Shown here: positions 1 to 8,193 of the stretch, one piece after another
Numbering within the stretch: position 1 is the stretch's first letter
Layout of the letters: each line of letters starts with the position of its first letter
Assembly (NCBI RefSeq): GCF_017614955.1
Contig: NZ_WVUH01000012.1
Location: forward strand, 1 to 41,941
Direction of reading: 5' to 3'
DNA length: 41,941 nt
Origin: Micromonospora echinofusca
GTDB taxonomy: Bacteria > Actinomycetota > Actinomycetes > Mycobacteriales > Micromonosporaceae
Notes under the pieces: generated by a model
Databases searched by the model: none
What the model was told of the DNA's origin: nothing
The model's input: the letters and a program-made list of their open reading frames with translations, nothing else
Translations under genes and position numbers: made by a program

Positions 1-37
1 GGGGCAGCCGGTGGACGGCCGGCTCCGGGGCGGCCGG

Positions 38-1180
38 CTACGGGCGGCCGGCGCGCAACGCGGTGACCAGGTCGGTGACCAGGTCGGCGGGGTCCTCGAT
101 GCCCAGGGACAGCCGGATGAGGTTGTCGGTGACCCCCAGCCGCAGCCGGACCTCCCGGGGTACCGGCCGGTGGGTCATCAGGGCGGGACACTCGATCAGC
201 GACCGGACCCCGCCGAGGCTGACCGCGCTGGCGAAGAGGCCGACCCGGCTCATCAGCTTCTCCGGGTCGTGCAGGTACTCGAAGCTGACCAGCGACCCGG
301 GCCGGGTCATCTGCCGGCGGGCCACCTCGTGGCCGGGGTGCCCGGGCAGCCCGGGGTAGTGGATCCGGCCGACGGTCGGCTCGGCGCGCAGCGCGGCGAC
401 CACCGCCTCGGCGTTGTCCACCTGGCGGGCGACCCGCAGCGACATCGTCTTCAGCCCCCGGTGCACCAGGAAGCAGTCCAGCGGGCCGGCCATGTTGCCG
501 GCCGTGGTCCGGTACGCCAGGAAGCTGTCGTGCAGCGCCGGGTCGTGGTAGACCAGCGCGCCGCCGAGGACGTCGAGGTGCCCGGCGACGGACTTGGTGG
601 TGCTGTAGAGGCTGACGTCGGCGCCGAGCGCCAGCGGCTGCTGGAGCACCGGGCCGGCGAGGGTGTTGTCCACCACCACCAGCGCGCCGCGCCGGTGCGC
701 CCGCCGGCACACGTCGGCCAGGTCGACCACCTTCAGCAGCGGGTTGCTCGGCGACTCCACCCACACCATGGCGACGTCGTCACCGTCGTCGCCGAGCACC
801 TGCTCGACCACGGCCGGGTCGGACAGGTCGGCGTAGTCGACCCGGATGTCGTACCGGGTGAGCATCGCGAAGAGGGTGTGCGTGCCGCCGTAGACGTCGT
901 CCGAGCTGAGCAGCCGCTGGCCGGGCCGCAGCACCGACACGGCGGTCATCGCGGCGGCCTGCCCGGAGGCGTACACGGTGGCGAACGGGGCGTCCTCGAC
1001 GGCGGCCAGGGCCCGCTCCAGGTCCTCCCGGGTGGGGTTCTCCCCCCGGCCGTAGAAGTACCGGGGCGGGTCCTGCATGTCCCGTTCGTAGGTCACCGCC
1101 AGGTGCAGCGGGGGGACGACGTCCCCGGTGCCGGGTTCGGGGTCCTGGCCGATCCGCACCAGTCGGGTGTCGAACCTCAT
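38..1180 (-). CDS. Cys/Met-metabolism PLP enzyme (cystathionine gamma-lyase/synthase-like)
   Basis: 380 aa, the usual length for the Cys/Met-metabolism PLP family (gamma-lyases, gamma-synthases). The phosphate-binding YGRGENPTR segment is at residues 43-51, VYGGT at 96-100 supplies the ring-stacking tyrosine Y97, D171 contacts the pyridine nitrogen, and K196 in STTKSVAGH is the Schiff-base lysine. The family makes or breaks C-S bonds at the beta or gamma carbon of amino acids; the exact reaction cannot be read from sequence. The ATG at 1180 overlaps the stop of the upstream methyltransferase as ATGA, so it is the last visible gene of a coupled four-gene operon. Context suggests C-S chemistry in a specialised pathway, or simply methionine/cysteine metabolism. 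The stop is 37 nt from the window edge, so the operon could continue beyond it. Confidence 0.9.
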   Translation of the reverse strand: MRFDTRLVRIGQDPEPGTGDVVPPLHLAVTYERDMQDPPRYFYGRGENPTREDLERALAAVEDAPFATVYASGQAAAMTAVSVLRPGQRLLSSDDVYGGTHTLFAMLTRYDIRVDYADLSDPAVVEQVLGDDGDDVAMVWVESPSNPLLKVVDLADVCRRAHRRGALVVVDNTLAGPVLQQPLALGADVSLYSTTKSVAGHLDVLGGALVYHDPALHDSFLAYRTTAGNMAGPLDCFLVHRGLKTMSLRVARQVDNAEAVVAALRAEPTVGRIHYPGLPGHPGHEVARRQMTRPGSLVSFEYLHDPEKLMSRVGLFASAVSLGGVRSLIECPALMTHRPVPREVRLRLGVTDNLIRLSLGIEDPADLVTDLVTALRAGRP

Positions 1181-2052
1181 GCCGGCCCGCCCTCGGCCAC
1201 CGCCCGCAGACAGAGGCTGACCGAGGGGAGGCTGATGGTGCCGTCGGCGGTGACGAACCGTTCGGCCTCGGCGCGTACCGCGGCCCAGATCTGCGGGTCG
1301 TCGACCGATCCGCAGCGGTCGGTCAGCACCTGGCGCATCCGGGGCGGCAGCACGTCCCGGGTGAAGCTGACGAACTCGTCGACCGAGTCGAGCACGAAGG
1401 GCACCACGCACTCCTCCACCGCGACCTCGACGAACCCGGCCGCGCGCAGCTCCTCGGCGACCTGCGCCGGATCGGCCATCGAGAACGGTCCGGGCCCGCC
1501 GGGCGGCGGCGGGTCCAGGGCCAGCTGCCGGGAGATCACCGCGAAGCCGAGACTGATCATGGGTACCGACGGCGGTGGCCCCCAGACCGCGGCGGCCAGT
1601 ACGCCACCCGGGCGCAGCAGTCCGGTGATCCGCCGCAGGGTGGCGATCCGGTCGGCGGCGAACATCAGCGCCCACCGGCTCAGCACCACGTCGAAGGCGC
1701 CCAGGGGCAGGGTCGCCGTCTCCACGTCCCCGACGGCGAAGTGCAGGTTGTGCCGGTCGGCGGCGGCGCGCTGGGCGGCGGCGATCATCTCCGGGGCCGG
1801 GTCGATGGCGAGCACACTGCCGCCCGATCCGACCGCTCCGGCGGCGGTCCGGGCCGGCTCACCGACCCCGGTGCCGACGTCGAGCACCCGGTGGCCGGCG
1901 GAGACGCCGCCCAGCTCGATGAGCCGCCGGGTGACCACCCCGGCGCCCCGCTCGAACTGGGGCGCCCAGCGCTGCCACGGGCCGGCTACCGAGTTCCAGA
2001 TCGTACGCTGCTCGCCGCGGATCGCGGCGACGTCGATCGAGGCCGAGGACAT
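1177..2052 (-). CDS. SAM-dependent class I methyltransferase
   Basis: 291 aa. Motif I VLDVGTGVGEPA (residues 57-68) is a canonical SAM-binding loop, followed by an acidic LAIDPAPEMI segment and a VLSRWALMF post-motif of the UbiE/COQ5-like group. ATG at 2052 was chosen because AGGTG lies about 8 nt upstream; longer in-frame starts run into the preceding gene in another frame. Its end overlaps the next gene by ATGA. It lies between a desulfurase-like and a gamma-lyase-like PLP enzyme, so S-methylation of a released thiol is a reasonable guess, but O-, N- or C-methylation is equally possible from sequence. Confidence 0.88.
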   Translation of the reverse strand: MSSASIDVAAIRGEQRTIWNSVAGPWQRWAPQFERGAGVVTRRLIELGGVSAGHRVLDVGTGVGEPARTAAGAVGSGGSVLAIDPAPEMIAAAQRAAADRHNLHFAVGDVETATLPLGAFDVVLSRWALMFAADRIATLRRITGLLRPGGVLAAAVWGPPPSVPMISLGFAVISRQLALDPPPPGGPGPFSMADPAQVAEELRAAGFVEVAVEECVVPFVLDSVDEFVSFTRDVLPPRMRQVLTDRCGSVDDPQIWAAVRAEAERFVTADGTISLPSVSLCLRAVAEGGPA

Positions 2053-2080
2053 CGCACTACACCTCGTATTCTCTCGCAGG

Positions 2081-3367
2081 TCACAGGAACCGGGTGTTCG
2101 GTTGCTCCGTGGTCCAGAAGCCGGGCCGCACGGTACGCAGGGCGTCGCAGACGCGCTCCAGGTCGCGTTCGGTGTTGTAGACCGCGAACGAGACCCGGAC
2201 GGTGCCCACCAGGTCGAGGCTGTCCAGGAAGGTGCTGGAGCAGTGCACCCCGCAGCGGACGGCGATGTTGTGCCGGTCCAGGTGACCACCGACGTCGTAG
2301 GGGTGCAGCCCGTCGATGGCGAACGACACGATGCCACTGGGGTCGCGGGCCGGGTCGCCGACGACGCGCAGCCCGTCGATGCCGTCGAACGCGTCCACCG
2401 CCGCCCGGACCAGGCTCTCGTCGTGCGCCCGGACCGCGTCCCAGCCCAGGTCGGTCAGGTACCGCAGCGCCGCGGCCAGGCCGAGCCCGCCCGCCACGTC
2501 CGGGGTACCGGCCTCCAGTCGGGCCGGGACCGGCACGTAGGTCACCGGCTCGGCGAACGAGACCCCCTTCACCGTGCCGCCACCGACCTGGTAGGGCGCC
2601 ACCTCGACGAGCAGGTCCCGGCGACCGTAGAGCACCCCGGTGCCCATCGGGCCGTACACCTTGTGCCCGGAGAAGCAGTAGAAGTCGGCGTCCAGGTCCC
2701 GCACGTCGACCCGGCGGTGGGCGACGGCCTGCGCGCCGTCGACGACGGTGACCACCCCGTGCCGGTGCGCGGCGGCGATCATCTCGCGTACCGGGTTCAC
2801 CGTGCCGAGCACGTTGGAGACGTGCGCGAACGCCGCGATCCGGACCCGGGGGCCGAGGGCCGCGGTGAAGTCGGCCAGCCGGACCCGGCCGTCGACGGCG
2901 ACCGGCACCACCACCAGTTCCGCCCCGGCCTCCTCGGCCAGCCGGCGCCAGGGCAGCAGGTTGCTGTTGTGTTCCATGCCGGTGATGACCACCTGGTCGC
3001 CCGGTCCGACCAGCCGCCGTCCCACGGTGGCGGCGAGCAGGTTCGTCGCGTCGGTGGTACCCCGGGTGAAGACGATCTCGTCCGGTCCGGCCGCGCCGAG
3101 GAACTCCTGGGCCGCCACCCGGGCCTGCTCGAACGCCTCGGTGGAGGCGAGCCCGAGCCGGTGGTAGCCGCGACCGACGTTGCTGTTGATCGTGGTGTAG
3201 TAACCGGTGATCGCGTCCAGTACCGCCTGGGGCTTCTGGGTGGTGGCCGCGTTGTCCAGGTAGACCAGTCCGGTGTCCTCCGGCTCGGCCGCCAGGAGCG
3301 GGAAGTCGTCCCGGACCGATGTGGTCAGGTGGCGCGGACGGAGTTCGCTGTGCCGCATCTGAGTCAT
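2081..3367 (-). CDS. SufS-like cysteine desulfurase / class V PLP C-S lyase
   Basis: 428 aa, class V aminotransferase fold of the group II (SufS/CsdA) cysteine desulfurases. Visible features: DNAATTQKP (38-46), MEHNSN with H133 stacking on PLP, D210 in VVDGAQAV, the PLP lysine K236 in SGHKVYGP, and RCGVHC (371-376), whose C376 aligns with the persulfide-forming cysteine of SufS. It probably removes sulfur (or selenium) from cysteine or a cysteine conjugate. No sufB/C/D/U genes are adjacent, so it is not an ordinary Fe-S assembly locus. Its ATG (3367) overlaps the upstream stop as ATGA; the next gene starts 28 nt after its stop. A dedicated sulfur donor or C-S lyase for the operon product is inferred. 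Confidence 0.88.
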   Translation of the reverse strand: MTQMRHSELRPRHLTTSVRDDFPLLAAEPEDTGLVYLDNAATTQKPQAVLDAITGYYTTINSNVGRGYHRLGLASTEAFEQARVAAQEFLGAAGPDEIVFTRGTTDATNLLAATVGRRLVGPGDQVVITGMEHNSNLLPWRRLAEEAGAELVVVPVAVDGRVRLADFTAALGPRVRIAAFAHVSNVLGTVNPVREMIAAAHRHGVVTVVDGAQAVAHRRVDVRDLDADFYCFSGHKVYGPMGTGVLYGRRDLLVEVAPYQVGGGTVKGVSFAEPVTYVPVPARLEAGTPDVAGGLGLAAALRYLTDLGWDAVRAHDESLVRAAVDAFDGIDGLRVVGDPARDPSGIVSFAIDGLHPYDVGGHLDRHNIAVRCGVHCSSTFLDSLDLVGTVRVSFAVYNTERDLERVCDALRTVRPGFWTTEQPNTRFL

Positions 3368-4146
3368 TCCCGCTCCCGGATCTGGAATGCATCGCTGAAT
3401 CGGTCGATATAGGTGCGCACGAACGGGAACACCTTCTGTTCGGCGTACGGTCGGTCCGGCGGCGGCAGGTAGCCGGGATCGCCGGGCTGCCGCAGCCGAC
3501 CGTCCGGGCCACGCAGGTGCGGCCCGAAGAAGAACCAGCAGAACTGGCCGAGGTGCTCCGTGAACAGCACGGGGTGCACCTCGTCGGAGTACATGTGCAG
3601 ATGGCAGTAGGTGGCCTTGAATTCGCCGCGTGGGCCGAAACTGTTGTGGAACATGACGTGGCCGAAGATGTCGTGCACCACCCGGAACAGGTCGTTGTGG
3701 GTCAGCTCGACACCGTCCAGCACGACCCCCGACGGCTCCCGCAACGGGTGGAAACCGGCCTCGGCACCGGGTCGGGGTCCGTGTCCGTTGCGGGTCAGGT
3801 ACAGCCGTAGCCGCCGGGTCCGGCGCACCTCACGGACCAGTTCGGCCGAGTCGCGGTACGGCTGCCCGGGCCCCCGCCAGGGGACGACCTCGACGCCGGC
3901 GTCACACAGCGCCTGGTACTGCGCCCGGTTCTCCTGCTTCAGCCGGTCGTAGCGGGCCCGCAGCGTGTCGTCGTACGCCAGCAGGGGTGCCTGGTGGAAG
4001 TAGTCCGCCACCTCACGGCAGTAGTCCTCGTCGAGGTGGACCGCCAGTCCGTCCAGTCGTACCAGGGGCACGTCGCGTCGTCGAGGCGACGGTTGCCGGT
4101 CGACGTACTCCTGCGCCACACGGAGCAGGTCCGGCTCGGCCGACAT
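3364..4146 (-). CDS. Aromatic amino acid hydroxylase-like protein (HDxxGH...E iron site)
   Basis: 260 aa from the ATG at 4146, chosen for a GAGGGAGG ribosome-binding site just upstream; the frame stays open further upstream but without conserved-looking sequence. The core reads NDLFRVVHDIFGH (151-163) and LFTEHLGQFCWFFFG (194-208). The two histidines H158 and H163 are five residues apart, followed by E197, which mirrors the His-His-Glu iron triad of pterin-dependent phenylalanine/tyrosine/tryptophan hydroxylases (HExxGH...E). Such enzymes hydroxylate aromatic rings with O2 and a tetrahydropterin. I cannot name the substrate; overall similarity to Phe hydroxylase is low and the family may be distinct. 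It is the first gene of the coupled operon. Confidence 0.72.
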   Translation of the reverse strand: MSAEPDLLRVAQEYVDRQPSPRRRDVPLVRLDGLAVHLDEDYCREVADYFHQAPLLAYDDTLRARYDRLKQENRAQYQALCDAGVEVVPWRGPGQPYRDSAELVREVRRTRRLRLYLTRNGHGPRPGAEAGFHPLREPSGVVLDGVELTHNDLFRVVHDIFGHVMFHNSFGPRGEFKATYCHLHMYSDEVHPVLFTEHLGQFCWFFFGPHLRGPDGRLRQPGDPGYLPPPDRPYAEQKVFPFVRTYIDRFSDAFQIRERE

Positions 4147-4727
4147 GTCCTCCCTCACCACCTCTCCATGCCGCGCGAGCGTCGTGGCAGCGGCGGGCCG
4201 GCCCGCCGTCTCGACGACGCACACGACGCGTCCCGGTACGCGGCCGGCCGTCGGACCACCGGCCCGGCGGGTGCCGGCGGTGGCGCACACCGTCGACGGC
4301 CACTCTGGCAAGTTATGCCGGCGATGATCCGCCGGCCAGACTTCCGTTAGCCCGAGGAAAGAGGTCCGTCAACGCCACGACGGGGCGCCCCGGGGCGCGT
4401 CGGATTGCTGTCACATCGGCCGACCCGGTGATTGACAACAGCCGTTGACACCGTCGGCGGTGGACGGGCTGCCGGCCGGGATCAGGTTGTCATGCCGCGT
4501 GGTGGAACATGCCACCCGGCGCGGTCCACCACCTGCACCAAACGGGCATTTCCGCAGGTCGGGCCAGGTATGCCGAGGTCAGCTCAGGAACGTCACAACC
4601 ATGACATTGATTACCCCATGGTAACAAAGAGCATTCTTCAGTTTGCTATAGCATCGCTGGCCAGGCATCGATTAACCTTCAGCTTGATCTGCACGTCAGG
4701 GTCGTCGATGCGGCGCCAGGGGGACAC
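4147..4727. other. 581-nt divergent intergenic region with two low-confidence regulatory patches
   Basis: No convincing gene lies here. On the left-operon side (minus strand) a CATAAC -10-like hexamer at 4312-4317 adjoins a perfect inverted repeat CCGGCG-N6-CGCCGG (4318-4335), a possible promoter/operator. On the plus side the sequence from about 4600 to 4680 is much more AT-rich than its surroundings, with TTACC-N4-GGTAA (4611-4624) and a TATAGC -10-like hexamer (4647-4652) without a good -35. Two TTGACA hexamers (4432-4437 and 4445-4450) lack matching -10 boxes. None of these is proven. Confidence 0.35.
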
Positions 4728-5276
4728 ATGCAGCGTCACGGATCGCGTGATCATCCATCGTCAATGGAAGACCATCCGATGTGGGGGGCACTGCCCTGGC
4801 TCCACCGGTGCTACGACCGGATCGCGAGCGTGCCCAGCCGGGGGGACCGCGGGGCGGGGCGCGGCGAGCGGACCAACCTCTCCTGGTCCCGTGCCAAGGA
4901 CCTGGCCGCCGCGATGCTGGACTACGCCAGGTGGAGCGGGGACGAGGACCGGCTCGACTGCGCCATCGCGCTGCTGCGGTACGCGCGGTCGATCGCGCCC
5001 TCCGCCGGCCCACCCCGCCGGATCATCGCCACCCAGCTCGGCCTGGCCCTCTACGTCCGCTTCCAGCGCCGGGGGTCACGCAACGACCTCGACGCCGCGG
5101 TCGCCGAGCTGTGCCGGGGGCGTGGCCCGCTCGACGATTCCGAAGTGACCGGCAGTGAGGTCCCGACGTCGGAGGTCCGGCTGTTGACCGAGGCGCTGCG
5201 CCACCAGGTCCAGGCCGACGAGCACCCGCTCGACCGGGAGCTGGCGACCACTCCGGTGCAGCACACCGCAGCGTGA
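4728..5276 (+). CDS. Small alpha-helical (TPR-like) protein of unknown function
   Basis: 182 aa, not recognised as a named family. Residues about 45-125 form helical pairs (DLAAAMLDYARWSGDEDRLD, IIATQLGLALYVRFQRRG, DLDAAVAELCRG) that look like degenerate tetratricopeptide repeats of the kind found in actinobacterial CHAT/TPR proteins; no enzymatic domain follows. The ATG at 4728 has AGGGGG 5 nt upstream; later ATGs at 4764 and 4779 lack this. It is divergent from the PLP/hydroxylase operon and upstream of the XRE-TPR regulator, so a regulatory or protein-interaction role is possible. Confidence 0.65.
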   Translation: MQRHGSRDHPSSMEDHPMWGALPWLHRCYDRIASVPSRGDRGAGRGERTNLSWSRAKDLAAAMLDYARWSGDEDRLDCAIALLRYARSIAPSAGPPRRIIATQLGLALYVRFQRRGSRNDLDAAVAELCRGRGPLDDSEVTGSEVPTSEVRLLTEALRHQVQADEHPLDRELATTPVQHTAA

Positions 5277-5651
5277 CCGTCGACGCGCGGGCCACCGGCC
5301 ACCCGGCCCGACCGGCGCAGCCCCGACGGTCGACCCGAGCAGCGCGGACCGGGCAGTCGCCGCCGCGACGGGTACCGGTCCACCGCCCCGGCCGGCCCCC
5401 GTGGCCGGCATGGTCCGGCGCGACCCGCCGGACCCCGGGCAGGACACCGGACTCCACCGGCCGCCAACCCGCGCGACGGCCACGGATTCCACGCGCCGGC
5501 CCGGAATCGGTAAAAAATGTTGACGAAAGCATGTCAGTGCTTTGTCATACGGGTCATCCTTTTGGGAGACATTCGGCTACTATCGACAACTAGCGGTTTG
5601 ACAGCCCCGCCTCGCCAACCACTGAGGTCTTTCACCAGGACTGGCATCCTC
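5277..5651. promoter_or_regulatory. 375-nt upstream region of the XRE-TPR regulator, with candidate operator
   Basis: The first ~230 nt are GC-rich and hold nothing I can identify. From about 5505 the composition turns AT-rich and contains the inverted repeat AAAGCA-TGTCAG-TGCTTT (5526-5543), preceded by a TTGACG (5520-5525), which would suit a dimeric HTH regulator acting on its own promoter. A TACTAT hexamer (5578-5583) could be a -10. No consensus -35/-10 pair at 17 nt was found. Confidence 0.4.
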
Positions 5652-7025
5652 ATGAAGACAGGCTCCGCAGCTTCCGACGCAGGCGCCACGCCGACCCAGT
5701 CGTTCGGAACACGCCTGCGCCTTCTACGCCTCGACCGCGGCCTGCGTCAGCGCGATCTGGCCGGTGACAAGATCTCCGTCAGTTACATCTCGTTCCTCGA
5801 ATCCGACCGCCGGGCTCCCACCGAGCGGGTCATCCGGCAGCTCTCCGAGCGGTTGGGCTGCCGCCCGGAGGAACTGTGGTCCCCGGCGGACTCCCCCGCA
5901 CCCGAGTCACCCATCCCCGCCGCCGTGGATCTCCGACTCGCCTGGGTCGCCCTGATGGTGGGCCGGTTCGGTGAGGCGGAGAAGACCTTCGAGCGGGTCC
6001 GGATCGAGCACGACACCGACAGCGACGAGGTCCGCGAGGCCGAGCTGGGCCTCGCGCACGTCGCCGAGGCGACCGGCCGGGTGAACGAGGCGGTGGCGGG
6101 CTTCGAGGCGTACCTCGCCACGGTGGAGCACGGCGACGGCCCGCACCGGCTCGCCGCCACCATGGGCCTGTCCCGTGGACTGGCCCACCTGGACGACACC
6201 GAGCGGGCGATCCGGTTCAGCACCGAGGCGTTGGACTACATCCGCCAGATCGGACTGGACATGTCCGACGTGGGTGTCGAGATCCGGGCGATCATCGCCA
6301 GCATCCACTGCGACCGGGGCGAACACGTCCTGGCCCGGCAGGCGATCGCCGAGGCGCTGGACATCGCGCCGCAGATCGCCGACCAGCACCGGCTGGCCGA
6401 CATCTACTGGCAGGCCGGGGCGACCGCGGTCGCCGAGGGCGATCCCGGCCGGGCGTTGGAACTGCTCAACCGGGGTGCCCAACTCGGCGACGGCCGCGAC
6501 TACCACCGGACCATGGGCATGCTGCGGGCCCTCTACGGTGGTCTGCTGCTGCGCCAGCCACCGACCGACCCGGCGCTGGCCCACGAGATGCTCACCCAGG
6601 CCCTGATCGACCTACGCGCCAGCGGCAGCCTGCTGGAGACCGCGCGGTGCCGCAACGACCTGATCTGCGCGCTGCTGATGCTCGGCCGGCCGGCGGAGGC
6701 CGACGAGACGGCACAGCGGTTCCTCGCCGACCCCGCCACGCCGACCCCGGAGCGGATCGCCACGCTGATCCTGCGGGCCACCGCCCAGTCCACCCTGGGC
6801 GACCTGGACGGCGCTCTGGTCAGCGGTGAGGAGGCCCGCACGGCACTGGAGGACCTGGTGCCCTCGCCCCAGGTGTCGCGGCTCTGGTCCCAGCTCGCCG
6901 AGGCGATGACCCAGGCCGGTGACACCCAGGGGGCGATCCTGGCCTACCGCCGCGCCGTGCAGGGCCTCGGCGTGCCACCCGGCCCGGCGATGATGCCCGG
7001 TGGGGACGGTTCCCGCCCGCTCTGA
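5652..7025 (+). CDS. XRE-family transcriptional regulator with C-terminal TPR domain
   Basis: 457 aa. Residues about 17-75 are a Cro/C1-type helix-turn-helix (FGTRLRLLRLDRGLRQRDLAG, ISVSYISFLESDRRAPT). The remainder, from about 95, is a long array of TPR-like helical repeats ending near 440. This architecture is common among actinobacterial regulators that sense a peptide or small ligand through the TPR domain, often next to specialised-metabolism or transport genes. The ATG at 5652 begins just before the HTH; the longer open frame from 5517 crosses promoter-like AT-rich sequence. It probably controls the flanking accessory genes, and perhaps itself through the palindrome at 5526-5543. Confidence 0.87.
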   Translation: MKTGSAASDAGATPTQSFGTRLRLLRLDRGLRQRDLAGDKISVSYISFLESDRRAPTERVIRQLSERLGCRPEELWSPADSPAPESPIPAAVDLRLAWVALMVGRFGEAEKTFERVRIEHDTDSDEVREAELGLAHVAEATGRVNEAVAGFEAYLATVEHGDGPHRLAATMGLSRGLAHLDDTERAIRFSTEALDYIRQIGLDMSDVGVEIRAIIASIHCDRGEHVLARQAIAEALDIAPQIADQHRLADIYWQAGATAVAEGDPGRALELLNRGAQLGDGRDYHRTMGMLRALYGGLLLRQPPTDPALAHEMLTQALIDLRASGSLLETARCRNDLICALLMLGRPAEADETAQRFLADPATPTPERIATLILRATAQSTLGDLDGALVSGEEARTALEDLVPSPQVSRLWSQLAEAMTQAGDTQGAILAYRRAVQGLGVPPGPAMMPGGDGSRPL

Positions 7026-7027
7026 CC

Positions 7028-7046
7028 GGGCCGGCCCGACCGGCCC
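7028..7046. terminator. Short GC stem-loop between convergent genes
   Basis: GGGCCGG (7028-7034), 5-nt loop, CCGGCCC (7040-7046), directly after the regulator stop and facing the end of the ABC ATPase gene. No U-tract. Confidence 0.35.
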
Positions 7047-7076
7047 CACGCAGCGCCGGTACCCGGACCGTCCGCG

Positions 7077-8054
7077 TCAGGCCACCGCCGGTGCCGGCTC
7101 CCGGTCGGTCAGGCGCAGGAAGACCTCGTCGAGGGTGGGCCGGCGCAACGCCACGTCCTCGATCACCACCCCGGCCGCGTCGAGTTCCCGGACCACCAGG
7201 GGGAGCGTGAAACCGTCGGCCGAGGTGGTGACCCGGACGGTCCGCTCATCGCTGTCGATCACCGGTTCCGCCCCGGTCAGGGCGGCGAGGACGGCTGCCG
7301 CGCCGGCCAGCGCGTCCCGCCGGCTGACCACCACCTCGACCCGGGTACCGATGCTGGCCTTGAGGGCGTCCGGGGTGCCCGAGGCGATCGCCCGGCCGTG
7401 GTCCACCACCACCACGTGGTCGGCCAGGTGGTCGGCCTCCTCCAGGTACTGGGTGGTCAACAGCACCGTGGTACCCGCCGACACCAGGTCGACGACGTGA
7501 CCCCACATCTGCTGCCGGCTACGCGGGTCCAGTCCCACGGTGGGCTCGTCGAGGAAGAGTACCGGCGGCGCGACGATCAGACTCGCCAGCAGGTCCAGCC
7601 GGCGGCGCATCCCGCCCGAGTACGTGCCCACCAGCTTGTCGGCGGCGGCCAGCAGGTCGAACCGGGCCAGCAGTTCGTCGGCCCGACGGCGGGCGGCCCG
7701 GTCACCGAGATGGTGCAACCGGGCGAACATCCACAGGTTCTCCCGACCGGTCAGCCCCTCGTCCACGGCGGCGTGCTGACCCGCCAGGCCGATGTTGCGG
7801 CGTACCTGCTCCGGCTGGTCGACCACGTCGAAGCCGGCCACCCGGACCCGACCGGTGTCCGGGGCGGTGAGGGTGGACAGGACCCGGACCGCGGTGGTCT
7901 TGCCCGCCCCGTTGGGCCCCAGGACCGCGCACACCGTACCGGCCTGGACGGTCAGGTCCAGCCCGCGCAGCGCGTGGGTCCGGCCGTAGTGCTTGTGCAG
8001 GTCGCTGACCTCCACCGCAGCCCCACCGTCGGGGGCGGGTCCGACTGCGCTCAT
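7077..8054 (-). CDS. ABC transporter ATP-binding protein, DrrA type
   Basis: 325 aa. Walker A GPNGAGKT (46-53), signature YSGGM (145-149), Walker B LFLDEP (166-171), and the long C-terminal extension ending in RRPTLDEVFLRLTDRE that is characteristic of DrrA/daunorubicin-resistance ATPases. The family energises two-component drug or lipid exporters with a DrrB-type permease. The start at 8054 follows GGAGGAG. No permease gene is adjacent on either side: downstream is the convergent regulator and upstream a DoxX gene, so the partner must be elsewhere or lost. Export or self-resistance for the neighbouring pathway is inferred. Confidence 0.9.
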   Translation of the reverse strand: MSAVGPAPDGGAAVEVSDLHKHYGRTHALRGLDLTVQAGTVCAVLGPNGAGKTTAVRVLSTLTAPDTGRVRVAGFDVVDQPEQVRRNIGLAGQHAAVDEGLTGRENLWMFARLHHLGDRAARRRADELLARFDLLAAADKLVGTYSGGMRRRLDLLASLIVAPPVLFLDEPTVGLDPRSRQQMWGHVVDLVSAGTTVLLTTQYLEEADHLADHVVVVDHGRAIASGTPDALKASIGTRVEVVVSRRDALAGAAAVLAALTGAEPVIDSDERTVRVTTSADGFTLPLVVRELDAAGVVIEDVALRRPTLDEVFLRLTDREPAPAVA

Positions 8055-8193
8055 CGCTCCTCCACGGTCGGGTTCGGCGGCACCGGTACCGGCGCCAACG
8101 GCGGACGACCGGGCCGGGCAAACCGGTCGGCGTGAACCGACCATGACCCGGTCCCGGTCGTCGGAGCTGGTCCGTCCATCAGGCGGACGTCGC

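Noticed and set aside
11..3412. 1133-codon open frame on the plus strand
   Set aside because: It is antisense to three well-supported genes and its product is a low-complexity Arg/Gly/Pro/His sequence typical of high-GC shadow frames.
2081..4146. Ordinary SUF Fe-S cluster locus
   Set aside because: The desulfurase is SufS-like, but no sufB, sufC, sufD or sufU gene is adjacent, and its neighbours are a hydroxylase-like and a methyltransferase gene.
4432..4450. Tandem TTGACA motifs as promoters
   Set aside because: Two -35-like hexamers occur 13 nt apart, but neither has a -10 box at 16-18 nt on the plus strand.
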